Positions 6,092 to 13,074 of a stretch of DNA of 23,438 nucleotides are shown here, one piece after another. Numbering within the stretch: the first letter of the stretch is position 1; each line of letters begins with the position of its first letter. Under the pieces are notes generated by a model. The model ran no database searches. It was not told the DNA's origin and saw nothing but the letters and a program-made list of their open reading frames with translations. Source of the DNA: an uncultured Anaerolineae bacterium (GTDB lineage: Bacteria > Chloroflexota > Anaerolineae > Anaerolineales > UBA4823); contig CAKZNJ010000015.1 of NCBI GenBank assembly GCA_937129505.1, positions 1 to 23,438 on the forward strand. Direction: 5' to 3'. Both the position numbers and the translations under genes were made by a program.

Positions 6092-8415
6092 CCTTTCCAT
6101 CTGCGCATCCTGATCTTACCCTCCGCATTTATTTGGCTCTGGCGCAATACCCGATCCTGAGCGCGTTGATTCGAGAGCGCATGCGTGCGGAGCTGTTTCA
6201 GCGGGGTATCATCTCTGCCCAAGCCTTCGAGAGCGAAGTCCGCTACAAAGCGATTCGCAGCCAACAACTAGAGGGGTTGCACGACCCTTTAGTCGAAGAA
6301 CCCTATGATGCTTGGGAACAGCGTCTGAGCCATATTCGCGATCATCTCACCGATTTCTATTTTGCCTACAACCTCCCTTTTGAGCTGTTCGAACAGATTG
6401 TCCACCAGACCCTAGCCGAGCGCGGCCGCCCTGAAGGCAGTTCCTTGCTCACTTTTAACCCGGAGCTTACCCCCCAGCCATTATTGTTTGAGCAGGGTTA
6501 TGCGATCGAAAAACTGCCTCCAGAAGAAAGGGAACCCTATCAAGCCCGTCTGTCTGAGATCAAGGCAGTATTGATCCGCACCTTGATCAGTGACCAGTTG
6601 GGATATGTCAAGATTGCCCGCAAATGGTTCACGATCGAGGATTTAGATGAGATTCGAAAGCGCAAAATTGGAGGCGGAAAAATCGGCGGGAAAGCAGCGG
6701 GGATGTTGCTAGCCGCTCGTATTCTGCGGGATGTCGGTGATGAAGATATCCGTCAAAATATTCGCTTGCCAGCCTCCTATTACATCGGCGCCAATGTCAT
6801 GTATGATTTCTTTTCCATGAACCATCTGACTTGTTGGATGGATCAGAAATATAAGAGCGATCAGGAGATTTATGCTGAGTTCCCGAAATTACACGCTGAA
6901 TTTCTAAAAGGACAGTTGCCTCCCGACATCATCGAGCGGCTGGTTTCAATCCTGAGGAAGCTGGGCAGGCGACCCCTGATCGTACGTTCATCCAGCCTAT
7001 TAGAAGATAACTTTGGCACCTCTTTTGCCGGCAAGTATGAAAGCCATTTTTGTCCCAATCAGGGCAGTTTAGACGAAAACTTGCAAGCTCTCTGCAAAGC
7101 TATTATCCGTGTTTATGCCTCGATATTTAATCCCGATGCCCTGCTCTATCGCCGCGCCAAGGGCTTACAGGATTACGATGAGCGCATGGCAATCCTTTTA
7201 CAAGTTGTCGAAGGCGAGCGATTTGGGGATGACTTCATGCCTCATGCGGCAGGCGTGGCTTATAGTCAGAATGTGTATCGGTGGTCGCCACAGATTCGGC
7301 GCGAAGATGGTTTTCTACGCTTGGTGTGGGGCTTAGGCACTCGAGCGGTTGAACGCATCGGGAATGATTATCCCCGCTTGGTTGCCTTGAGCCACCCTAC
7401 ACTGCACCCCGAATCTAGCTTGCGGGATACGGTGATCTACTCCCAGAAATATGTCGATGTCATTGACTTAGCCGAAAATCGCCTGCGGACTAAGCCTATC
7501 ACCGATGTTTTGCGGTATGACTATCCTCCGCTGCGCTACATCGCTCAAGTCGATGAGGGCGGCTATTTGGTCTCCCTGCGCAGTATCTTTCGCGATTTAC
7601 CAATCCCCAATCTGATTATCACCTTTGACGAACTGTTTCGGCGTTCGCGCATTGCCCAACGCATGACGCGCATGTTGCAGATTCTAGAAGAGCAGTATCA
7701 GGCGCCTGTAGATCTCGAATTTGCCCTACATGTTCGCGAGCAAGAGTCGGGGCAAGTCGATGCTCAGATTGTCATTTTACAGTGTCGCCCCCACAATTTG
7801 CATAAAGATGAGGAGATGTCTTTGCCGGAAGCGATACCAGAAGCAGATATCGTCTTCTCGACGCCGCGCATGGCCCCGCGCGGATACGTGGAAAACATCC
7901 AATATGTTCTCTTTATCTCACCGAGGGAATATTTTGCTTTGCCTTCTTCGTCCGATCATGCCAAACTGCGATGGGCGATCTCAAGGCTTAATGAACGACT
8001 GGCGGGAGACAACTTTATCTGTGTCGGACCAGGCCGCTGGGGCACTTCTACACCCGATCTGGGGGTTATGGTTGGGTACGGTGATATTTACCACGCCCGT
8101 GCGCTGGTTGAACTCACCGGGGAAGGTTTTGGAGCAGAACCAGAACCTTCTTACGGCACGCATTTTTTCCAAGATTTACTTGAGTCAAACATTTACCCCT
8201 TGGCAATCCATCTGAAAGACCCAGGCACGCTTTTCAATAAAGCTTTTTTCTATCACACCCCGAATTGTATTCATCGCTTTCTCGACCATCAGGTTGAGAT
8301 CCCCTCTTGTCTGCGTCTCATCGCCGTGAAGGATTTTCGGCCTAACTATCGTCTGGATTTGGTTATGGATACTCCCGAAGGCTATTCCATTGCCTTTTTA
8401 GTCAAAGAAGGATGA
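6088..8415 (+). CDS. PEP synthase/PPDK-type ATP-grasp domain protein lacking the phosphohistidine and PEP domains
   Basis: A 775-residue, probably cytoplasmic protein. The N-terminal 190 residues are mostly helical and unrecognised. A PPDK N-terminal (ATP-binding) domain follows, with GGKIGGKAAGM near 195-207, VRSSSLLEDNFGTSFAGKY near 298-316, and RAKGLQDYDERMAILLQ with AAGVAYSQN further on. In PEP synthase and pyruvate phosphate dikinase this domain phosphorylates a swivelling His domain, but I see no TSHA-like phosphohistidine motif and no C-terminal PEP/pyruvate barrel. The C-terminal part instead has GPGRWGTSTPDLGV near 646 and YGTHFFQDLLE near 690, blocks I recall from uncharacterised 'PEP/pyruvate-binding' proteins. 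The ATG has no clear ribosome site. The kinase gene follows after 4 bases, so the two are cotranscribed. The reaction and acceptor are unknown. Confidence 0.85.
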   Translation: MTFPSAHPDLTLRIYLALAQYPILSALIRERMRAELFQRGIISAQAFESEVRYKAIRSQQLEGLHDPLVEEPYDAWEQRLSHIRDHLTDFYFAYNLPFELFEQIVHQTLAERGRPEGSSLLTFNPELTPQPLLFEQGYAIEKLPPEEREPYQARLSEIKAVLIRTLISDQLGYVKIARKWFTIEDLDEIRKRKIGGGKIGGKAAGMLLAARILRDVGDEDIRQNIRLPASYYIGANVMYDFFSMNHLTCWMDQKYKSDQEIYAEFPKLHAEFLKGQLPPDIIERLVSILRKLGRRPLIVRSSSLLEDNFGTSFAGKYESHFCPNQGSLDENLQALCKAIIRVYASIFNPDALLYRRAKGLQDYDERMAILLQVVEGERFGDDFMPHAAGVAYSQNVYRWSPQIRREDGFLRLVWGLGTRAVERIGNDYPRLVALSHPTLHPESSLRDTVIYSQKYVDVIDLAENRLRTKPITDVLRYDYPPLRYIAQVDEGGYLVSLRSIFRDLPIPNLIITFDELFRRSRIAQRMTRMLQILEEQYQAPVDLEFALHVREQESGQVDAQIVILQCRPHNLHKDEEMSLPEAIPEADIVFSTPRMAPRGYVENIQYVLFISPREYFALPSSSDHAKLRWAISRLNERLAGDNFICVGPGRWGTSTPDLGVMVGYGDIYHARALVELTGEGFGAEPEPSYGTHFFQDLLESNIYPLAIHLKDPGTLFNKAFFYHTPNCIHRFLDHQVEIPSCLRLIAVKDFRPNYRLDLVMDTPEGYSIAFLVKEG

Positions 8416-8419
8416 GCAG

Positions 8420-9070
8420 ATGAAGCGCTTCATTGCGGTTGCCGGCAACATTGGGGTTGGAAAATCAACCCTGGTGCATTTGCTGAGTAAACGGCTGGGT
8501 TGGAAAGCTTTTTACGAGCCGGTGACCGAGAATCCCTATTTGGCCGATTTCTACTACGATATGCGCCAGTGGGCTTTCCATTCCCAGATTTTCTTTCTTA
8601 TCCAACGCTTGCGCGCCCATCGGCAGCTATCTCTCTACCCTAGTTCAGTATTACAGGACCGAACAGTCTATGAGGACGCAGAGGTATTTGCCCGCAATCT
8701 CTACTTACAAGGCTTTATCCAACAGCGCGATTATGATACGTACAACGAGCTTTATCAAGTGTTATGCGAATCGCTTCTGGCGCCCGACCTGTTAATATAT
8801 CTGCGGGCACCAGTCAAAGTCCTGTACGATCGCATTGTGCAACGAGGGCGGGAGTACGAGCGCCGCATTAGCATTGATTATCTGCGCCAGCTCAACACGC
8901 TCTACGAGGAATGGATCGCCTCATTTAGCCTCTGTCCGGTGCTGACAATTTCCACTGGGGATCTCAATTATGTATCCGAGTCAAAACATTTGGATACGAT
9001 ACTCAGCAAGATTCATGAAAAGCTGAGCGGAAAGGACATGGTCATCTTTGACGAATTCGATCACGATTAA
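8420..9070 (+). CDS. Deoxynucleoside kinase (deoxyadenosine/deoxyguanosine/deoxycytidine kinase family)
   Basis: A 216-residue salvage enzyme that transfers the gamma-phosphate of ATP to the 5'-hydroxyl of a deoxynucleoside. P-loop GNIGVGKS is at 9-16, the substrate-side YEPVTENPYLADFYYD at about 35-50, the catalytic-base region WAFHSQIFFLIQR near 55, the DR motif QDRTVYED near 78, LAPDLLIYLRAP near 120, and the arginine-rich lid RGREYER near 142. Length fits bacterial Dck/Dgk enzymes (about 205-225). Base specificity cannot be read from these motifs. It is cotranscribed with the PPDK-like gene (4-base gap), and dnaN is the first gene of the cluster, giving a replication and dNTP-supply flavour. 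The coding end is two bases from the convergent neighbour. Confidence 0.93.
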   Translation: MKRFIAVAGNIGVGKSTLVHLLSKRLGWKAFYEPVTENPYLADFYYDMRQWAFHSQIFFLIQRLRAHRQLSLYPSSVLQDRTVYEDAEVFARNLYLQGFIQQRDYDTYNELYQVLCESLLAPDLLIYLRAPVKVLYDRIVQRGREYERRISIDYLRQLNTLYEEWIASFSLCPVLTISTGDLNYVSESKHLDTILSKIHEKLSGKDMVIFDEFDHD

Positions 9071-9072
9071 GC

Positions 9073-10236
9073 TTAATGGGGGGATTCATCGAGGCGTGTC
9101 CCGCAAAATTGACAAAAACGAGCTTCTGGATGGTTAGGCTTGGCGCAAGAAGGGCAGAGTTTTTCGCTTTGCAGAGGTTCAGAGGGGAGGGGAAGTTCTT
9201 TCGGTTTCGCTTTTCGCTGAATTAGGCGGGGCTTAGGCATTTTTTGCAACATGTTAAGCGCCCAAGTTTTTCCCCTTTGAAATGCCTCCGCGTACAGTTG
9301 ACGTATTTGTTGGGGGGACAATTGCTTGCCCGTGAGATACCACTGTAACACAACGCGACCAACAATGTAGGTGCCTGCGTAAGCTATGGCAACTTTGGGG
9401 ACAATTCCCCAGGCAGGAATCAGGCCGATGAGTTGGCGTGCCACTTGGCGCCAGAAAAAACCGCTCCCTAAAACGCCGCCGAATTCTGTCACGTAATCCT
9501 GCCAGCGCGTGGATAACCCCAAAGCTAAACCGAGACGGTAAACCATGAAAGCTTGATTTTTTGTCAGTACAACTACATCAGCTACGTTGAGGGGGATATT
9601 TAAACCGGGCACAATTTCCGCTAAACCAGTGCTGAAGGCATAGGTGGCATTCGTCAGACAGCCTTCATTGATTAACTGGCGGCTGATCTGATCGCGAAAG
9701 AGAGGAAACTGACGCCCCAGAGCGAGCTGCTTGTGAGGGATGGCATCGAGAACTGCGGGAACGAACTGGCGCAACAGGAAGTTGGAATCATCGATGTCAC
9801 CAAAGAGAACACGTTGTTTTCCCATACCCAACCACAGGTTCAGATGGGTCGGGTGTTCGCTTGGATTGAGCGGGTTGGTGGAATAAATGATGACTAACAA
9901 GCGCCGACCGCTATCCACCCATTTTTGGGCTAATCGTTGCTCGTCTGAAGAGTCATGGCTATCCCCCGCAACCAGCAGGATCATGAGATCAACATCCAGA
10001 GCAACCTTCAGGCTGGCATCATCGCCCTCATAATCCAAAATTAAAATCGGCGTCAAGGTTTCTTCCCCGGCTCGGTGGGGATCGCGCCGCAATTGCCAAG
10101 CCAGTCGTTCTTTAGCAGGGTTTGGCTTGCCGACAATCGCCAAACGTACCTCTTGCAGGGCTTCTTCGCGGATTGGGCGCAAGTCCATTTCTTTGATGGA
10201 CTGCCAAACATTAGGCAAATCTTTTAATCCTGCCAT
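9073..10236 (-). CDS. Degenerate GTPase-like protein with DUF697-like region and C-terminal zinc ribbon
   Basis: A 387-residue protein in three parts. Residues 30-170 look like a GTPase domain (LAIVGKPNPAKERL; ILDYEGDD in place of switch II; VDLMILLVAGDSHDSSDEQR; LLVIIYST where NKxD is expected). The P-loop is broken (GKPNPAKE instead of GxxxxGKS/T) and the base-recognition Asp motif is missing, so nucleotide binding is doubtful. Residues 185-310 are hydrophobic and glycine-rich, resembling the DUF697/YcjF type that accompanies Era-like GTPases (YAFSTGLAEIVPGLNIPLNVADVVVLTKNQAFMVYRL, in pieces), probably membrane-associated. A zinc ribbon (Cys361, 364, 375, 378) follows a basic linker. It is convergent with the kinase gene (2-base gap) and divergent from the propeller gene. 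No strong ribosome site precedes the ATG. Function unknown. Confidence 0.8.
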   Translation of the reverse strand: MAGLKDLPNVWQSIKEMDLRPIREEALQEVRLAIVGKPNPAKERLAWQLRRDPHRAGEETLTPILILDYEGDDASLKVALDVDLMILLVAGDSHDSSDEQRLAQKWVDSGRRLLVIIYSTNPLNPSEHPTHLNLWLGMGKQRVLFGDIDDSNFLLRQFVPAVLDAIPHKQLALGRQFPLFRDQISRQLINEGCLTNATYAFSTGLAEIVPGLNIPLNVADVVVLTKNQAFMVYRLGLALGLSTRWQDYVTEFGGVLGSGFFWRQVARQLIGLIPAWGIVPKVAIAYAGTYIVGRVVLQWYLTGKQLSPQQIRQLYAEAFQRGKTWALNMLQKMPKPRLIQRKAKPKELPLPSEPLQSEKLCPSCAKPNHPEARFCQFCGTRLDESPH

Positions 10237-10259
10237 AATGTCTATTCTAATCCAAATCG

Positions 10260-10289
10260 GTTATACTTATGCTCAATATGCCGTCTGAA
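10260..10289 (-). promoter_or_regulatory. Possible promoter of the zinc-ribbon protein gene
   Basis: Minus-strand TTCAGA (10289-10284) and TATAAC (10265-10260) are 18 bases apart, with a start near 10253. That leaves a very short leader of about 17 bases before the ATG at 10236. Both hexamers match the consensus only in part. Confidence 0.3.
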
Positions 10290-10362
10290 ATTTTCTAGAT
10301 TGGCTGAATTTGCGGGATGTGGCGCTGGGTTTACGTGGCGTCGGCATTCCGCATTTCGATTC

Positions 10363-10392
10363 TTTACCCAAATTCATTTTTTGTGGTAGAGT
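10363..10392 (+). promoter_or_regulatory. Possible promoter of the propeller-repeat gene
   Basis: TTTACC (10363-10368) and TAGAGT (10387-10392) are 18 bases apart, with a TG at 10384-10385 giving an extended -10. It resembles the dnaN promoter in its TGG extension. The start would be near 10399, and a good ribosome site TAAGGAG (about 10432-10438) precedes the ATG at 10447. Confidence 0.35.
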
Positions 10393-10446
10393 AAGGCAAT
10401 CTCGCTGCTTGAAAGTGCAAGTGGCGGACTTTAAGGAGTTAGAGAA

Positions 10447-12978
10447 ATGCGAAAAACGAAAGACTCGATTTCGATCCATGCAAAGGTGAACGCTTCTGCC
10501 GACCTTCTCACCTTGCACAAGTGGTTCTATCTTTTGCTGGCTGTGGGCTTGGCAACGTTTGCCTGGTTCTTACTGAGCCATTTAGCGCAAGCCAATGCGA
10601 ACCAAGCGCAGTCAATACAATCTAATGGGGGAGTGACCCACATTTGGCCGACCGAAGTCATCCACAGCCCGACCGCAAGCGGCCGCTCCTTTATTAATAT
10701 GACTGGCCGCAGCCTGGCCTACTATACCAATAAAAATCACACGGTGCAGCGCTTACATTTAGCGTATGGAGGGAAAAATCTCTATTATGCAACCACAACT
10801 TGGATTAGTCCGACATGGAACGCTTGGACAAGCGAGGTCGTTGATCCGGCAAGCGATGTTGGGGAATACGCTTCAATTGCAGTGGATTACCTCGGGCGTC
10901 CCCATATTGCCTATTATGATAAAGCAAACGGTTGTCTGAAGTATGCTTTTAAGGATATGGCTTGGTCAATCCACACCTTGGACTGTGACAACGTTCTTCT
11001 GCCTGTATCGGAGGATGAAGAACTCTCTGGGCTTGCTGAAAACATTGCGGTCGAAATTCAACCGACGATTGTTTCCGAGGAAGAGACACAAGGTTTCCCT
11101 CTTCGGCAAGATGCGATGGAAAATCTAGAGGAAAATTCTCCCGCAGCAGAACCAACCTCTGGATCGGGAAAATATACTTCCATAGCCATCGATTCGTATG
11201 GACAACCGCATATCAGTTATACCAAGTTCTACCCCCGCTCGGACCGCACCTATCACAAACTGAAATATATTTACTTTGACCGTACTATTCCTGCTTGGAA
11301 AATTTTCCTTGTAAAGCAGGCAGGTGCCGGTGTAGCCTCATTAAACGAAGGATTGTATACCTCAATTGCCATCGATAGCCGCGATCGGCCGCATATTGTT
11401 TTCCTCGATGACGATCACGACAAAGTACGCTATGTGTTCTCAGCGCAGGAGAACAATTGGAATTTCAGCTATCCCACTGCCGCAGGTATTGGACAGTATG
11501 ATAACCTTGGGGGGTGGAATTCGTTGGTTTTACGCCCCGCCGAACCTCAGGATAAACCTTACATCGCCTTTTATGACAAAACGCGCGGGGCACTGACGAT
11601 AGCAGAAGGTACCTATAAAACTGACCTTAAAAATTACACTTGGAGCACCACTCGCATTGACAATACCGGCGATGTGGGCTTGTTTGCCTCCTTGGCGATC
11701 AAAAACAGCAAAGATTTTGGCGTCAGTTATTTTGACGAATCATGGGATGATCTTCGCTATGCGGAAGGCCGGGGGAGCGATTGGAATACGGCAGTTGTTA
11801 CTGGCACCAACAGCCGCGCCGGACGATACACCTCATTGGTGTTCGATTTTAATCAAAAACCGCACATTACCTATTTTGACTTCAGTGATGGGATGCTTTA
11901 TGAGGCATACCAGATCACAAAAACCTGGAAATTCCGTCCCATCGACTTAAGCGACACGCTGGGTTCGGCAGCGCTTACCCTTGACAACGCTCAAAAACCC
12001 CATGTTTTGTATTACAACAGTTTACTGGGAAGCCTGGAGATTGCGCGACGGGCATCTAATTGGACAGCGGATACGGTGATTGCTTCCCGTTTATCTACCG
12101 ATCAACGGGTTGCCTTCCGTTTGGATAGCAGCGGGCGTTACCATATCGCCTACTATGATCCAACGAATCGAGACCTCGTCTATGGCGTCAAAGATGGGCT
12201 GGCTTGGAGCTTTGAAACGCTCGACTCGCTGGGCGATGTGGGTCAAAACCCCGCCTTAGCATTGGATAGCGCTAATAAACCCTATATCAGTTATTTTGAC
12301 GCCACCAATGGACGGGTCAAGCTGGCTTTCAAGAACAACAGCAACCAGTGGCAAACAGAGGTGGTCGCTTTAGTCGGCAATGCCACCGGCAGTCTCTCGT
12401 CGATTGTTGTGCATCCAACAACGAACGACATTTACCTTAGCTTTTACGATGCATCTGCTCAGTCCTTAAAGATCGCCCACACACCACCTTCCAATTACCA
12501 TGTTTGGAGCATCGAAGAGGTTGACAGCGCGGTTGGTAGTGGTTTGCATAGTTCAATGATCCTCGCCAACGGCAGACCGCAAATTGCCTACTATGAGGGT
12601 TCAAATCGGGATTTGAAGTTTGCCTCCGCAGCGAATTCAATTCCCCCGTTCGGTTTTTCCGTGACGGCTGTGGACACCCTCGGACAGGTGGGCAAGTATT
12701 GCTCTTTAGCGATCGATGGAAGCGGTTCCTTCCACATCAGCTACTATGATGAAGCAAATGGTGACTTGAAATATGCAACCTTTGATGGGATTCAATGGTC
12801 AACTCAAATTGTCGACTTGGCTGGGGATGTCGGAATGTGGAGCAATCTGGTGATTGACCCCAACACCAATGTCCCCCATATCTTGTATTATGACAGCACC
12901 AATCAGAGGTGGAAATACACCATCGATCAACCTTGGAAAATTGAAGGACAAATTTTCCTGCCACTGATCAACCGCTAA
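10447..12978 (+). CDS. Exported protein of about 14 tandem beta-propeller-like repeats, ending in FLPLINR
   Basis: An 843-residue exported protein. A hydrophobic helix near residues 27-47 is followed by AQANA, a likely signal peptidase site or an uncleaved anchor. From about residue 75 to the end I count roughly 14 imperfect repeats of 45-50 residues with the consensus yxSlaiD..g.PHIxYYD..ng.LkYa......W....vD..gdvG. Fourteen blades would fit two seven-bladed propellers or a single large ring, but that is inference. An acidic, low-complexity insertion (about residues 182-237, rich in Glu and Pro) interrupts the series after the second repeat. The last seven residues, FLPLINR (12955-12975), match a motif in both secreted peptidases nearby. 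I see no catalytic residues; ligand or surface binding is the natural guess. A perfect terminator follows. Confidence 0.85.
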   Translation: MRKTKDSISIHAKVNASADLLTLHKWFYLLLAVGLATFAWFLLSHLAQANANQAQSIQSNGGVTHIWPTEVIHSPTASGRSFINMTGRSLAYYTNKNHTVQRLHLAYGGKNLYYATTTWISPTWNAWTSEVVDPASDVGEYASIAVDYLGRPHIAYYDKANGCLKYAFKDMAWSIHTLDCDNVLLPVSEDEELSGLAENIAVEIQPTIVSEEETQGFPLRQDAMENLEENSPAAEPTSGSGKYTSIAIDSYGQPHISYTKFYPRSDRTYHKLKYIYFDRTIPAWKIFLVKQAGAGVASLNEGLYTSIAIDSRDRPHIVFLDDDHDKVRYVFSAQENNWNFSYPTAAGIGQYDNLGGWNSLVLRPAEPQDKPYIAFYDKTRGALTIAEGTYKTDLKNYTWSTTRIDNTGDVGLFASLAIKNSKDFGVSYFDESWDDLRYAEGRGSDWNTAVVTGTNSRAGRYTSLVFDFNQKPHITYFDFSDGMLYEAYQITKTWKFRPIDLSDTLGSAALTLDNAQKPHVLYYNSLLGSLEIARRASNWTADTVIASRLSTDQRVAFRLDSSGRYHIAYYDPTNRDLVYGVKDGLAWSFETLDSLGDVGQNPALALDSANKPYISYFDATNGRVKLAFKNNSNQWQTEVVALVGNATGSLSSIVVHPTTNDIYLSFYDASAQSLKIAHTPPSNYHVWSIEEVDSAVGSGLHSSMILANGRPQIAYYEGSNRDLKFASAANSIPPFGFSVTAVDTLGQVGKYCSLAIDGSGSFHISYYDEANGDLKYATFDGIQWSTQIVDLAGDVGMWSNLVIDPNTNVPHILYYDSTNQRWKYTIDQPWKIEGQIFLPLINR

Positions 12979-12999
12979 ACTGAGGAGTTTTCACAGTGC

Positions 13000-13038
13000 A
13001 GACTTCCGAAGCGAGAGGTGCTTCGGAAGTCTTTTCTT
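13000..13038 (+). terminator. Rho-independent terminator of the propeller-repeat gene
   Basis: A perfect 13-base-pair stem (AGACTTCCGAAGC at 13000-13012 with its complement at 13020-13032), a GAGAGGT loop, and a T-rich tail TTTTCTTT. It starts 21 bases after the stop codon at 12978. There is no A-tract on the left side, so it should act for the plus strand only and not for the convergent macroglobulin gene, which ends at 13075. Confidence 0.92.
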
Positions 13039-13074
13039 TGTGGTTAATTCTTGGGAAGGGATCTCAATGATGGA

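Noticed and set aside
7721..8215. A 164-codon open frame inside the PPDK-like gene, plus strand
   Set aside because: It runs in another frame under a well-supported coding region with conserved motifs; its residues look like out-of-frame translation.
10447..12978. Sialidase or other glycosidase with Asp-box propeller
   Set aside because: The repeats carry a PHIxYYD signature, not the SxDxGxTW Asp box, and no catalytic set of a glycosidase is visible.
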